From positions 1-64,000 of the forward strand of contig UCMT01000005.1 in NCBI GenBank assembly GCA_900473795.1: DNA of 64,000 nucleotides, given 5' to 3'. Source of the DNA: Hyphomicrobiales bacterium (GTDB taxonomy: Bacteria > Pseudomonadota > Alphaproteobacteria > Rhizobiales > Rhizobiaceae). Under the pieces are notes generated by a model that was not told the origin of the DNA, did not search any database, and saw only the letters and a list, made by a program, of their open reading frames with translations. Shown piece after piece: positions 25,801 to 35,406 of this stretch. A program made the position numbers and the translations under genes. The first letter of the stretch is position 1. Each line of letters begins with the position of its first letter.

Positions 25801-27894
25801 TTGTCCATCTTCAAGAATCTGCCCGCCGCTCCCGTCGCTCCGAAAAAGCCGGTGACCGATACCCGTCATGGCATCACCCGGACGGACGACTATGCCTGGC
25901 TGCGCGCCGACAACTGGCAGGCGATGTTCAAGGATCCCTCGATCCTCGATCCGGAGATCCGCAAGCACCTGGAGGCCGAGAACGCCTATATGAAGGCGGC
26001 GATGGCCGATACCGAGGCGCTGCAGAAGACGCTGTTTGCCGAGATGAAGGGCCGCATCAAGGAAGACGATAGTTCCGTGCCGATGAAGGACGGGCCGTTC
26101 GCCTATGGCACCTTCTTCGTCACCGGCGGTGAACAGCCGCGCTATTTCCGCATTCCCCGCGACGGTGGCGAGCGCACGGTGCTTCTCGACGGCGACAAGG
26201 AAGGCGACGGCAAGGCCTATTTCCGCCTTGCCGGCATCGACCACTCCACCGACCACAGCCGCGGCCTCTGGGGCTATGACGACAAGGGCTCGGAATATTA
26301 CACGCTGCGCGTCCGCGACCTTGCAACGGGCGAGGACCTTGCCGACGTCATCGAGAACACCGGCGGCGGCGGCGCCTGGGCGCCGGACGGCAAGAGCTTC
26401 TTCTACACCGTGCTCGACGATAACCACCGGCCCTCAAAAATCTTCCACCACATCGTCGGCACGCCGCAGAGCGACGACCGGCTGGTCTACGAGGAGGAGG
26501 ATCCGGGTTTTTTCATGGGCGTCGGCGGTTCGATGCTCGACGACTTCATCTACATCGACATCCACGACCACGAGACCAGCGAATATCTGCTGATCCCGAC
26601 AAGCGACCTCAATGCGAAGCCGCAAATGGTCTCAGTGCGCGAAACCGGGCTCGAATATTCGCTGACCGAAGGCGGCGATGTCTTCTACATCCTGACCAAT
26701 GCCGACGGCGCCAAGGATTTCAAGATCATGCAGACGCCGGTTGACAAGCCTTCCCGCGAAAACTGGACCGATGTCGTGCCGCATACGCCGGGCCGGCTGA
26801 TCCTCAGCCACATGGCCTTTGCCCGCCATCTCGTCTGGCTGGAGCGAGAAAACGGCCTGCCGCAGATCAAGATCCGCGACCGCAAGACCGGTGAAGAACA
26901 CGCTATCGCCTTTGCCGAGGAAGCCTATTCGCTCGGGCTTTCGGGCGCTGGCGAATACGACACCGACGTCATCCGCTTCTCCTATTCGTCGATGACGACG
27001 CCGAGCCAGCTTTACGACTACAACATGGCGACGCGCCAGCGCACACTCTTGAAGACGCAGGAAGTGCCCTCCGGCCACAATGCGGACGACTACGTCACCC
27101 GCCGCGTCATGGCGCCGTCGTGGGACGGCGTCGAGGTTCCGGTCACCCTGCTCTATCGCAAGGATGTGGCCCTCGACGGCACCGCACCCTGCCTGCTCTA
27201 TGGCTATGGCGCCTATGGCATCAGCATTCCGGCCGGTTTCAACACCAACTGCCTGTCGCTCGCCGATCGCGGCTTCGTTTTTGCCATCGCCCATATCCGC
27301 GGCGGCAAGGACAAGGGCTTCCAGTGGTACGAAGACGGCAAGATGGGAAAGAAGACCAACACCTTCAAGGACTTCATCGCAGCGGCCGACTATCTGAATC
27401 AACAGAAGTTCACCTCCTACGCGAACATCGTCGCCGAAGGCGGTTCGGCCGGCGGCATGCTGATGGGCGCCATCGCCAACATGGCGCCGGAGAAGTTCAA
27501 GGGCATCATCGCCGCCGTTCCCTTCGTCGATGTCTTGAACACCATGCTCGACGATACGCTGCCGCTCACTCCGCCGGAATGGCCGGAATGGGGCAACCCG
27601 ATCGAGAGCAAGACGGCCTACGAGCGCATGGCAGCCTACAGCCCCTACGACAATGTTTCGGCCAAGCCCTACCCGGCCATCCTGGCGCTCGGCGGCCTCA
27701 CCGATCCGCGCGTCACCTATTGGGAGCCGGCCAAATGGGTGGCCAAGCTGCGCGAAAAGACCACCGGCTCCCAGCCGATCCTGATGAAGACCAACATGGA
27801 CGCCGGCCACGGCGGCGCTTCCGGGCGGTTCCAGCGGCTGGAGGAGATCGCGTTTGAATATGCGTTCGCGATCAAGGTGGCGGGGAAGATGTGA
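25801..27894 (+). CDS. ptrB: Oligopeptidase B (S9A serine peptidase)
   Basis: The product is 697 aa from a TTG start at 25801; E. coli PtrB is 686 aa, so the length fits and no ATG is available nearby. An N-terminal seven-bladed propeller (about 70-410) is followed by the alpha/beta hydrolase domain with catalytic Ser549 in EGGSAGGMLMG, Asp635 in GGLTDPRV and His670 in DAGHGGASGRF. EWPEWGNP and VPFVDVLNTMLDDTLPLT are diagnostic of oligopeptidase B. It cleaves short peptides after Arg/Lys in the cytosol. Confidence 0.93.
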   Translation: MSIFKNLPAAPVAPKKPVTDTRHGITRTDDYAWLRADNWQAMFKDPSILDPEIRKHLEAENAYMKAAMADTEALQKTLFAEMKGRIKEDDSSVPMKDGPFAYGTFFVTGGEQPRYFRIPRDGGERTVLLDGDKEGDGKAYFRLAGIDHSTDHSRGLWGYDDKGSEYYTLRVRDLATGEDLADVIENTGGGGAWAPDGKSFFYTVLDDNHRPSKIFHHIVGTPQSDDRLVYEEEDPGFFMGVGGSMLDDFIYIDIHDHETSEYLLIPTSDLNAKPQMVSVRETGLEYSLTEGGDVFYILTNADGAKDFKIMQTPVDKPSRENWTDVVPHTPGRLILSHMAFARHLVWLERENGLPQIKIRDRKTGEEHAIAFAEEAYSLGLSGAGEYDTDVIRFSYSSMTTPSQLYDYNMATRQRTLLKTQEVPSGHNADDYVTRRVMAPSWDGVEVPVTLLYRKDVALDGTAPCLLYGYGAYGISIPAGFNTNCLSLADRGFVFAIAHIRGGKDKGFQWYEDGKMGKKTNTFKDFIAAADYLNQQKFTSYANIVAEGGSAGGMLMGAIANMAPEKFKGIIAAVPFVDVLNTMLDDTLPLTPPEWPEWGNPIESKTAYERMAAYSPYDNVSAKPYPAILALGGLTDPRVTYWEPAKWVAKLREKTTGSQPILMKTNMDAGHGGASGRFQRLEEIAFEYAFAIKVAGKM

Positions 27895-27920
27895 TGTTCG
27901 CCATCGCGGCCTTTGTCAGG

Positions 27921-28253
27921 TCACTCCTCACCCGCTGAAAGGCGGGTGAAGATGAGATCGAGAAGGAGAGCGCCCTTCTCCTCCAGCGATATGAGACACG
28001 GATCGCCCCATTCGTTATAGAACATCAGCCGAGTGTCCGCAAAGACGAGGTCGGTGTGAATGGCTTGCTCCTGCATGTCCACTTCTCCGAAATTGCTTCG
28101 AAGAAACGCCGCCAGAACCGGCAAATCCGTCTCATCGAACTCCAGCGAACGATTGCCGTTCTCCAGTTCCAATATACTGAAAGTCATTCGGCAATCTTCC
28201 GGGTTCGGTCGGAACACCACGGTTTCCCATTTCCGGCTGAAATTCGACCACAT
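27921..28253 (-). CDS. Hypothetical protein
   Basis: The product is about 110 aa, soluble and acidic at both ends. It contains LELENGNRSLEFDETDLPVLAAF and LMFYNEWGDPCLISLEEKG. No domain is recognised; such small proteins near toxin loci are sometimes immunity-like, but nothing here supports that. An ATG at 28253 preceded by GAGG is preferred over a TTG at 28268. Confidence 0.55.
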   Translation of the reverse strand: MWSNFSRKWETVVFRPNPEDCRMTFSILELENGNRSLEFDETDLPVLAAFLRSNFGEVDMQEQAIHTDLVFADTRLMFYNEWGDPCLISLEEKGALLLDLIFTRLSAGEE

Positions 28254-28309
28254 CGCCTCAACTTGCAAGCCCCGCGCATGTCATGAAGCCACCGCAGGGA
28301 GAATCAGCC

Positions 28310-28771
28310 ATGAAAATCGGCGACAGCATCAACAATTATTATCGCTCGCAAAGCCAGGCTTCGGGCGGTGCAGCCGCGAGCCTGCCGCTGACAACCGACA
28401 GCGGCAGCCAGCGCACCCAGGCGCCGACGGTTTCTGTCAGCGGCTCGGCCTCCTCGTCGTCGCTGTCTTCGGCGCTGTGGATATCGCTGGCCGGCAAGCT
28501 GGAAAACGAGGATGGCACCGTCACGGCGGCACCGACGGAAAACAGCGCGGCCGACGAATTCATGAAATGGTCCAAGATGTCGCCCGACGAAAAGATCCGG
28601 GCGCAGATCCTGGAGAGCAAGAACCTGACAGAGGTAGACCTGCTGAGCATGGACGCCGATCAGAGCGCCGCGATCGAGGCGGAAATCAAGGAAGCGATCA
28701 AGCGGCAGCTCGGCATCGAAGATGAGGCAGGCGAAGCGGCTACGTCAACTGCGTCGGATGCGGGCATCTGA
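28310..28771 (+). CDS. Ser/Ala-rich hypothetical protein
   Basis: The product is 153 aa. The first 65 residues are low complexity (Ser, Ala, Gly, Gln), then an acidic helical part (DEFMKWSKMSPDEKIRAQILE to AIKRQLGIEDE). There is no signal peptide or membrane helix. Similar proteins occur in rhizobia without known function. AGGGAGAA lies upstream of the ATG. Confidence 0.65.
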   Translation: MKIGDSINNYYRSQSQASGGAAASLPLTTDSGSQRTQAPTVSVSGSASSSSLSSALWISLAGKLENEDGTVTAAPTENSAADEFMKWSKMSPDEKIRAQILESKNLTEVDLLSMDADQSAAIEAEIKEAIKRQLGIEDEAGEAATSTASDAGI

Positions 28772-28855
28772 TCCCCTTGTCTCAGCGTGCCATTTTCAGG
28801 ACGCACGGCCCGGCATAATCTCCCCTTGCCTGCACACCAAACTCCGGGAGGAACC

Positions 28856-29377
28856 ATGCCCGTCCATATCGCTCTTCTGCGCGCCATCAATGTCGGCGGA
28901 ACCGGAAAGCTTGCCATGGCCGACCTGAAGGCGGTCTGTGAGAAGGCCGGTTTTTGGGACGTCAAAACCTATATCCAGAGCGGCAATGTGCTGTTTCGCT
29001 CGGACCTCCCGGCCGCCAGCGCTGCCAAGGTTCTCGATGAGGCGCTTGGCGTGTTCCTGGGCAAGGCGCCGGGCGTCATGGTGCGCAGCCGCGAGCAGCT
29101 GGAAAAGATCGCCGAAAGCAATCCCTTTCCCGCCGCCCAGCCGAACTATCTGTTGGTCAACTTCCTGTCGGAGAAAGCGCCTGCCGATGCGCTCGACAAA
29201 CTCGTCGCGCCCGACGGCGAGGAGGTGCATGTCGCGGGCGACGAGATCTACGTGCATTATCCCAACGGCTCGGGCCGCTCGAAACTGAAACTGCCGGCGC
29301 TGAAGCTTGCGACATCGCGCAATCTCAATACGGTGCGGAAAATGGCAGAGCTTGCGGCGGGGATGGAGGACGGCTGA
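28856..29377 (+). CDS. DUF1697 domain-containing protein
   Basis: The product is 173 aa, matching DUF1697 over its whole length: HIALLRAINVGGTGKLAMADLK, then TYIQSGNVLFRSD and the C-terminal ATSRNLNTVRKMAELA. The function of the family is unknown. GGGAGG is well placed before the ATG at 28856. It converges on the TetR gene, with only 4 bases between stops. Confidence 0.88.
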   Translation: MPVHIALLRAINVGGTGKLAMADLKAVCEKAGFWDVKTYIQSGNVLFRSDLPAASAAKVLDEALGVFLGKAPGVMVRSREQLEKIAESNPFPAAQPNYLLVNFLSEKAPADALDKLVAPDGEEVHVAGDEIYVHYPNGSGRSKLKLPALKLATSRNLNTVRKMAELAAGMEDG

Positions 29378-29381
29378 GCCC

Positions 29382-30002
29382 TCACGCGTGCTGCACCGGC
29401 TGGAACAGCAGTTTGACGAAGCTGCAGAACACGAGAATCTGGTCTGGCAGGCTTTGTGGTTCCTTCAACGCCTTGGAAAGCACGATGCCGCCTTCGATCA
29501 CCGTCGAGACCATATCGGCGAGCTGGTCCACGTCGAACTGCTCACGCGGCGTGTAGACGGCGAAAATCTCATCGAACATGCCGCGGAAGCGGCGCCTCCA
29601 TGTCAAAGCCGCCTGGCGGTTGATCTCCTGAATTTCCCGATCGAAGAGCCGCTCGTAATAGCAGATGGTCGCAACCAGGCAGCCCGGATGGCCGTTCGGC
29701 AGGTCGGACAACAATTCCGACAAAAGCTTCAGCCCGAGCAGAAAGGATTGCAGCGGATCGTCCATCAGGTCGCGCGCACGGCTGAAGATCTCGTCGTAGA
29801 TCCGCTCGTCGTTTTCGATGTAGCGGTTGAGCAGCGCCTTGGCGAGCTCGTTCTTGTCGCGGAAATGGTAGAAGAAACCGCTCTTGGTGATGCCGGTCTC
29901 GGCGATCAGTTCCTCGATCGACGTGCCGCCGAAGCCCTTCTGCAAGACGGCCGCTTCCGCCACGTCGAGAATGCGGGTCCTCGTCTCCTCGCCCTTGCGC
30001 AT
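29382..30002 (-). CDS. TetR/AcrR family transcriptional regulator
   Basis: The product is 206 aa. The HTH is at residues 6-50 (TRTRILDVAEAAVLQKGF, then IAETGITKSGFFYHFRDKNELAKALL), followed by a variable ligand-binding domain. It is divergent from the homocysteine methyltransferase gene, so it probably controls that gene and itself. A 13-bp palindrome lies 12 bases before its start. Confidence 0.88.
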   Translation of the reverse strand: MRKGEETRTRILDVAEAAVLQKGFGGTSIEELIAETGITKSGFFYHFRDKNELAKALLNRYIENDERIYDEIFSRARDLMDDPLQSFLLGLKLLSELLSDLPNGHPGCLVATICYYERLFDREIQEINRQAALTWRRRFRGMFDEIFAVYTPREQFDVDQLADMVSTVIEGGIVLSKALKEPQSLPDQILVFCSFVKLLFQPVQHA

Positions 30003-30013
30003 GTCCCGCTCCT

Positions 30014-30026
30014 GTACCGCCGGTAC
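30014..30026. promoter_or_regulatory. Candidate TetR operator palindrome
   Basis: GTACCGCCGGTAC is a perfect 6-1-6 palindrome in the divergent region, 12 bases from the TetR start. Autoregulation is inferred from position. Confidence 0.4.
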
Positions 30027-30227
30027 GGTTTTGCGTGGACGACGATGGAAACGATTTTTCTGCCAGTCGCCGCTCCGCCCAAAACCATTTGATATTGCTG
30101 AATTTTTCATAATCTCTCGTCAGTATACCGCAAGTCCTCTATTTTAGCAGGAGATAAAACGGCAAGAATCCTCGCACTTAGCGGCGCCTTTCGACGCTGC
30201 CGCGAACGACAAGGGAGGATGAAGACC

Positions 30228-31184
30228 ATGAGCAAATACAGACACGACCTGCCGCAGCTAAAGGGTGGCATATTCCTGGCCGACGGCGGCATGGAAACAA
30301 CGCTGATCTTCCACAAAGGCGCCGACCTGCCGCATTTCGCGGCCTTCGTGCTGCTGGCCGAGCAAGTCGGGCGGAGGCAACTGAAGGACTATTACACCCG
30401 CTACCTCGATATCGCCACAAGGGGAAAAAGCGGTTTCGTACTGGACACCGCAACGTGGAGAGCCAATCCGGATTGGGGTGGCAAGCTCGGCTACAGCGCG
30501 GAAGCACTGAAGGCCGCCAACGAGGATGCCGTCGAGCTCCTCAGCGAACTTCGCGCCGAGTATGAACGGCCCGGCGTGCCCATCGTCATCAACGGCGCGA
30601 TCGGCCCGCGCGGCGACGGCTACAAGGCCGGCAAGATGGATGCCGACGAGGCCGAGGCCTATCACGCAACCCAGATTAAGACCTTCGCCGGCACCGATGC
30701 CGACATGGTCACCGGGCTTACGCTGACCAGCATCGACGAGGCAATCGGTATCGCCCGCGCTGCCAGGCGGATGAAGATGCCGTGCGTGATTTCCTTTACG
30801 GTGGAAACGGACGGCAATCTTGTCACCGGCCGGACGCTGAGGCAAGCGATCGAGGCGGTGGACGCGGCGACCGGCGCCTATCCGCTTTACTACATGATCA
30901 ATTGCGCCCATCCGAGCCATTTCGACGATGTCGTCGCCGGCGACGGGGCGTGGCTGAAACGGATCGGCGGCATCCGCGCCAATGCCTCGAAGATGAGCCA
31001 TCAGGAACTCGACGAAAGCGAGACGCTGGATGCCGGCGATCCCGCCGACCTCGGCCGACGCTACCGGCAACTGACGCGCCACATGCCGCAACTCAGGGTC
31101 CTCGGCGGCTGCTGCGGCACCGACCATCGGCATGTGGCTGCCATCTGCGAAGCCTGCTTACCGGAAAATCGATTGAGCGCCTGA
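30228..31184 (+). CDS. Homocysteine S-methyltransferase family protein
   Basis: The product is 318 aa. The zinc/thiol-binding residues of the family are present: Cys in YMINCAHPSHF and the Cys pair in LGGCCGTDHRH. The N-terminal ADGGMETTLIF and the middle FAGTDADMVTGLTLTSIDEAIGIARAA also fit. It would transfer a methyl group (from S-methylmethionine, SAM or a betaine-like donor) to a thiol; the donor is unknown. The second ATG at 30228 was chosen since GGGAGG abuts the first ATG at 30219. Confidence 0.88.
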   Translation: MSKYRHDLPQLKGGIFLADGGMETTLIFHKGADLPHFAAFVLLAEQVGRRQLKDYYTRYLDIATRGKSGFVLDTATWRANPDWGGKLGYSAEALKAANEDAVELLSELRAEYERPGVPIVINGAIGPRGDGYKAGKMDADEAEAYHATQIKTFAGTDADMVTGLTLTSIDEAIGIARAARRMKMPCVISFTVETDGNLVTGRTLRQAIEAVDAATGAYPLYYMINCAHPSHFDDVVAGDGAWLKRIGGIRANASKMSHQELDESETLDAGDPADLGRRYRQLTRHMPQLRVLGGCCGTDHRHVAAICEACLPENRLSA

Positions 31185-31433
31185 CGTGGGGGGTCCCCTC
31201 CGACACGGTCGATCGAAGGCGGCGAAAATTGCCCAGGAGAGATAGGCATAGAGTGACGGCGGGCGGCATTGACCCGGCGTCACGAATACAATCAAAAGTT
31301 GATTATCGTAATCATGACTAATCCCCTCATGATTGCAAGAAGAGACAATCCTAACGAATTGTTTAATTCTTTAAACATTAGCGATGCGTAATATTTGCCC
31401 TCATTGCCAGTCCATATAGAGGGGGGGGTAGCT

Positions 31434-32756
31434 ATGCGGTGGCCATTGAAGGTGTACATCGATCATTTCCTCGATGACGAATCGGGTAATTTCGCCACTC
31501 TGACCGCCATTGCATTCGTTCCGGTCATCGGAGCCGCCGCGATGGTGATTGACCTTGGAGCCGCCTACGTCGAAGCAACGAAACTGCAGGCGGCGCTCGA
31601 CAGTGCGGCGCTTTCGGCAGTCCGATCTTTCGGGGAAGGTTCCAGCGAAGAAGAAGCGACCAAGGAAGCAAGCCAGGTCTTCTTCGGCAACTTCGCCGTT
31701 CCGCAAAACTCCGAGCCGCTGCCCGAGGAAGACGAGCTGTCGAGTTTCAGCCTGTCACTCGCTCATGGCGCGCTCGAGGACACGGCAACCGCGGCCTACG
31801 GGTTCAACTACAAACCCATGTTCCTGGAGCGGCTTCCCTTCGAAATCAGCAAGCGCGCCATTGCCGCCCGGGTGCCGGGAACAGAGGCGTGCATTCTTGC
31901 CCTTCATCCGACGAAATACCGGGCCTTCGAAGTCAGCGGCAGTGCCAATATCGATATGAGCGGCTGTACCATCACGGCGAACTCCACCGATGCGCAGGCG
32001 ATCTATGTCGGCGGCTCGGGCAAGCTGAAGGCCGAATGCCTCTTTTCTGCGGGCGGCATATCGATCGATCCGACGGCGGTGCAACTGGCCTGTCCGGCTC
32101 CGCACGAGAAATCGTCACGGGTTCCGGATCCGTTCAAGTACAAGAAACTTCCCGCTGCCGCCTCGTGGATCGACCTTTCCGGTTGCGGTCAAAACTTCGT
32201 CGACGGCGGCGGCGGCAATGGAAACTGCAATGGCACCGGAAAGACCCCGAAAGGAAACAACCCCGGCTACGTCGTCACCTTGAAGCCGGGGACCTATGGC
32301 AGCCTCGAGCTCAAGGGCGCAATCAAGCTGGAGCCGGGCACCTACCTCATCGACGGCGGCTCGCTGCAGTTGACGAGCCAATCGGTGGTGACCGGTTCCG
32401 GCGTCACGTTTTTCCTGCTGAACAGTGCCAAGCTGGTGATTCACGGCGGCGCGACGTTCCACATCTCGCCATCGCTCGCCGGAACCTGGGCCGGGTTCTC
32501 GATCGTCGCAGCGCATGGCAACGCGGAACCAGCCGTGATCAACGGCAACAGCGCATCCTCGCTGACCGGGATCGTCTACATGCCGGACACGCAGGAAATC
32601 CAGTATTCCGGAAACGGCGCCACGAGCGGAGAATGCATTCGCCTGATCGCGCAGGAGATCACCCTTATCGGCAACAGCTATTTCAAGATGAACTGCGATC
32701 CGGAACTGGCAAACATGAAAATCAACAATCCCGGCGCCGTTCGCCTGGTGCAATGA
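31434..32756 (+). CDS. TadE/TadG-like protein with N-terminal Tad domain
   Basis: The product is 440 aa. Residues 15-45 (DDESGNFATLTAIAFVPVIGAAAMVIDLG) form the pilin-like hydrophobic Tad/TadG N-terminus, with AAYVEATKLQAALDSAALSAV following. The rest is a beta-rich extracytoplasmic domain with Gly/Asn-rich loops and repeated TLKPGTYGSLELKGA, LEPGTYLIDGG text suggestive of a beta-helix. No other tad genes are nearby, so it is an orphan surface or secreted protein. An extreme run of eight G residues acts as the ribosome site. Confidence 0.75.
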   Translation: MRWPLKVYIDHFLDDESGNFATLTAIAFVPVIGAAAMVIDLGAAYVEATKLQAALDSAALSAVRSFGEGSSEEEATKEASQVFFGNFAVPQNSEPLPEEDELSSFSLSLAHGALEDTATAAYGFNYKPMFLERLPFEISKRAIAARVPGTEACILALHPTKYRAFEVSGSANIDMSGCTITANSTDAQAIYVGGSGKLKAECLFSAGGISIDPTAVQLACPAPHEKSSRVPDPFKYKKLPAAASWIDLSGCGQNFVDGGGGNGNCNGTGKTPKGNNPGYVVTLKPGTYGSLELKGAIKLEPGTYLIDGGSLQLTSQSVVTGSGVTFFLLNSAKLVIHGGATFHISPSLAGTWAGFSIVAAHGNAEPAVINGNSASSLTGIVYMPDTQEIQYSGNGATSGECIRLIAQEITLIGNSYFKMNCDPELANMKINNPGAVRLVQ

Positions 32757-32961
32757 CGAAGGCGCGATAATGCCGGCCCCCTCGGCAGTGAGGGGCCGGA
32801 GCCGACGCACAACGCCGGCATGATCCCATCGACCGGCGGCGAAAAACAAGGCCTTGCAATGCAGGCCCGCACGCACGATATCCGGCTCACCTTCAGCTTG
32901 CGAATGCGCTATCATCCGCAAGCCGATGACGGACACGGCTTCCGGTGGAGATCAGGGCAGC

Positions 32962-34473
32962 ATGGACCATACCCAACCGAAATCGGAAAGAACGACTGCG
33001 GTTGCGCCGATCGCCTTCGACAACAGCTATGCGCGGCTGCCGGCGCATTTTCTCGCGCGCGTCCATCCGACACCGGTGGCGGAACCGTGGCTGATCAAGT
33101 TCAACCGGCCGCTGGCTGAAGAGCTCGGCCTTAATGCCGATGCGCTGGAGGGCGATGGTGCGGCGATCTTTTCCGGCAACAGCGTTCCCGAAGGTGCCGA
33201 GCCGCTCGGCATGGCCTATGCCGGTCACCAGTTCGGCCAGTTCGTGCCGCTGCTCGGCGACGGGCGGGCGATCCTGCTCGGCGAAGTGATCGACAGGAAC
33301 GGCGTGCGCCGTGACATCCAGTTGAAGGGCGCCGGCAAGACCCCCTATTCCCGCCGCGGCGACGGGCGCGCCGCCCTCGGGCCGGTGCTGCGGGAATATA
33401 TCGTCAGCGAGGCGATGCACGCGCTCGGGATTCCGGCAACGCGAGCACTGGCGGCCGTCGTCACCGGCGAGCCGGTCTACCGTGAACGCGTGCTGCCCGG
33501 CGCCGTCTTCACCCGCGTCGCGGCAAGCCACATCCGCGTCGGTACCTTCCAGTTTTTTGCCGCGCGTGGCGATACCGAAGGCGTCAGGACGCTGGCGGAC
33601 TATGTCATCGACCGGCACTATCCGCAGATCAAGGGACAGGAGCGCCCCTATCTGGCGCTGCTCGAGGCAGTCGCCGGCGGCCAGGCGGCGCTGATTGCGC
33701 GCTGGCTCTGCATCGGCTTCATCCATGGCGTGATGAACACCGACAATTGCGCCGTTTCCGGCGAGACGATCGACTTCGGCCCCTGCGCCTTTCTGGACGC
33801 CTATGATCCGGCCAAGGTGTTCTCCTCGATCGACCAGGGCGGGCGCTATGCCTATGCCAGCCAGCCGGCGATCGGCCAATGGAACCTGGCGCGGCTGGCC
33901 GAAACGCTGCTGCCGCTGCTCGACCCGGAACCCTCCGAGGCGGTCAATCTCGCCAACGACGTGATCGCCGGCTATGGCCCGCGTTTCCAGACCCATTGGC
34001 TCGCCGGCATGAAAGCCAAGATCGGCCTGATCGGCGAAGAAGACGGCGACCTCGATCTTGTCCAGGGCCTTTTGTCGCTGATGAAGGAAGGACAGGCGGA
34101 TTTCACCCTGACCTTCCGGCGGCTTGCCGACGCGGCCGAGAGCAACAGGGCAGAGCACGCCTTTGCTGCCACCTTCCGCGACCCGGCGGCAATCGCCCCC
34201 TGGCTTGCCGAATGGCGCGCCCGGCTGTCGCGCGAGGCACAAACGCCGCGAGAACGGGCGCAGGCGATGCGGCTGGTCAATCCGGCCTATATTCCGCGCA
34301 ACCACCGGATCGAACAGGCCATCCGTGCTGCCGAGGACGATGGCGACTTCTCGCTGTTCGAGGCGCTGCTTTCAGTGCTTGCGAAACCCTATGAGGACCA
34401 GCCGGGTTTTGTCGCCTACGCCGTGCCGCCGGCCCCCGCCGAGGAAGTGTTCCGCACCTTCTGCGGCACGTGA
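32962..34473 (+). CDS. selO: Protein adenylyltransferase SelO (YdiU/UPF0061)
   Basis: The product is 503 aa from the ATG at 32962; a start at 32926 would add 12 residues. Conserved pseudokinase-fold motifs are present: GMAYAGHQFGQFVPLLGDGRA, QLKGAGKTPYSRRGDGRAALGP, and the metal site HGVMNTDNCAVSGETIDFGPCAFLD. SelO transfers AMP to Ser/Thr/Tyr of redox proteins. The bacterial protein often ends in a redox Cys; here FCGT closes the chain, consistent with that. A strong terminator follows. Confidence 0.93.
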   Translation: MDHTQPKSERTTAVAPIAFDNSYARLPAHFLARVHPTPVAEPWLIKFNRPLAEELGLNADALEGDGAAIFSGNSVPEGAEPLGMAYAGHQFGQFVPLLGDGRAILLGEVIDRNGVRRDIQLKGAGKTPYSRRGDGRAALGPVLREYIVSEAMHALGIPATRALAAVVTGEPVYRERVLPGAVFTRVAASHIRVGTFQFFAARGDTEGVRTLADYVIDRHYPQIKGQERPYLALLEAVAGGQAALIARWLCIGFIHGVMNTDNCAVSGETIDFGPCAFLDAYDPAKVFSSIDQGGRYAYASQPAIGQWNLARLAETLLPLLDPEPSEAVNLANDVIAGYGPRFQTHWLAGMKAKIGLIGEEDGDLDLVQGLLSLMKEGQADFTLTFRRLADAAESNRAEHAFAATFRDPAAIAPWLAEWRARLSREAQTPRERAQAMRLVNPAYIPRNHRIEQAIRAAEDDGDFSLFEALLSVLAKPYEDQPGFVAYAVPPAPAEEVFRTFCGT

Positions 34474-34475
34474 GC

Positions 34476-34510
34476 GCGAGCAGCCGGCGCGTCGTCGGCT
34501 GCTCGCTTTT
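34476..34510 (+). terminator. Intrinsic terminator after selO
   Basis: GCGAGCAGCCG (34476-34486) pairs perfectly with CGGCTGCTCGC (34496-34506), followed by TTTT. It starts 2 bases after the selO stop. Confidence 0.85.
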
Positions 34511-34516
34511 GACAGC

Positions 34517-34756
34517 CTATTCCCAGGCCGTGCCTCCGGTTGCCGCGCAGCCATAGGGTGGCAGTTGGGCGCTGAAATTCGCCTTCAACTGGGCGCAGCC
34601 CCATTTACGCAACGGCTCCGGCATGCGGCTGTTCAGCTCGATACCGACTTCGTCCAGCGGATCGCTGGTATTGGTGACATAGCTCCACCAGCGCCCGCCG
34701 ATGACGGCGACGCCGGCAACGACCGCAACCAAAAGAACAAACAGCAATCTCTTCAT
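34517..34756 (-). CDS. Small exported/membrane hypothetical protein
   Basis: The product is 79 aa. The N-terminal helix RLLFVLLVAVVAGVAVIGG (about residues 3-21) is a signal anchor, followed by a soluble part with two Cys (KWGCAQLKANF and PPYGCAATGG) and WWSYVTNTSDPLDEVGIELN. GAGG precedes the ATG at 34756. The function is unknown. Confidence 0.65.
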   Translation of the reverse strand: MKRLLFVLLVAVVAGVAVIGGRWWSYVTNTSDPLDEVGIELNSRMPEPLRKWGCAQLKANFSAQLPPYGCAATGGTAWE

Positions 34757-34880
34757 ATCAGCCTCGTTGTGAATCACGACGCCGACGATCTACCGCATAA
34801 CCTTGAAAAGCGGAATCGATTTAAGACGTTGTGCAGGTCTTTCAAAGTGCTGCAGCGCCCTTTGCGCGTTCGGCGTCGTC

Positions 34881-35171
34881 CTATTTCGGATCGCGGCCAA
34901 AATCCTTTCGCAATTCGCCCTTGGCATCCTCAAGAACCTGCTTCTGTTTCCGGGGCAGGTTCTTGCCGGCGCGGTTGATGTAGAAATTCAGTATCGACAT
35001 GGCGGATCGAAACGGGTTCGATTTGCGCCGGCTACTCGCCTCGGCCGAATGTTTCAGGGACCGCGCGATTTCCTCCGGATCATGGGACCGGAACACATCC
35101 TTTTCCAGATCCATGGCGTTGCTGGTCTCGGTCACGTGCCTCGACCATTTCTTGTGCTTCTTTTTCGGCAT
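34881..35171 (-). CDS. DUF3175 domain-containing protein
   Basis: The product is 96 aa and basic. The conserved DUF3175 block spans nearly all of it: KKWSRHVTETSNAMDLE, DPEEIARSLKHSAEASSRRK and NPFRSAMSILNFYINRAGKNL. The function is unknown; the charge suggests nucleic acid association. The ATG at 35171 fits the family length, and the frame upstream of it is not coding. A 33-base piece of its 3' end recurs at 42097-42129. Confidence 0.85.
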   Translation of the reverse strand: MPKKKHKKWSRHVTETSNAMDLEKDVFRSHDPEEIARSLKHSAEASSRRKSNPFRSAMSILNFYINRAGKNLPRKQKQVLEDAKGELRKDFGRDPK

Positions 35172-35272
35172 AGTCGGCTCCATCGATCGTTTCGAAGAAA
35201 ACCGGCAAGCGCGCTGCCTTGTTCCATCGATGCGGGTGGGTACGGAACACACTGCCCCGCCGTATCGGCCAC

Positions 35273-35295
35273 CTTCTCCCGTGAACGGGGAGAAG
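35273..35295. repeat. Short hairpin related to the palindrome at 1-21
   Basis: CTTCTCCC (35273-35280) pairs with GGGAGAAG (35288-35295). It lies in the divergent region between the DUF3175 and gcd genes and probably is a remnant of a dispersed rhizobial repeat. Confidence 0.5.
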
Positions 35296-35406
35296 CCATT
35301 GAAAGGCAGGGGCATCGCGATATGTCCGTTGACGGCACGCGGCGATTGAACCTGTTGCGACCCACACGACGCAACGCGGCGCGGCATCGAGAACGGGAGG
35401 CCATTC

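Noticed and set aside
31300-31314. TGATTA-tcg-TAATCA before the Tad-like gene as a defined operator
   Set aside because: It is a perfect but short palindrome in AT-rich DNA with no adjacent regulator; kept only as a note.
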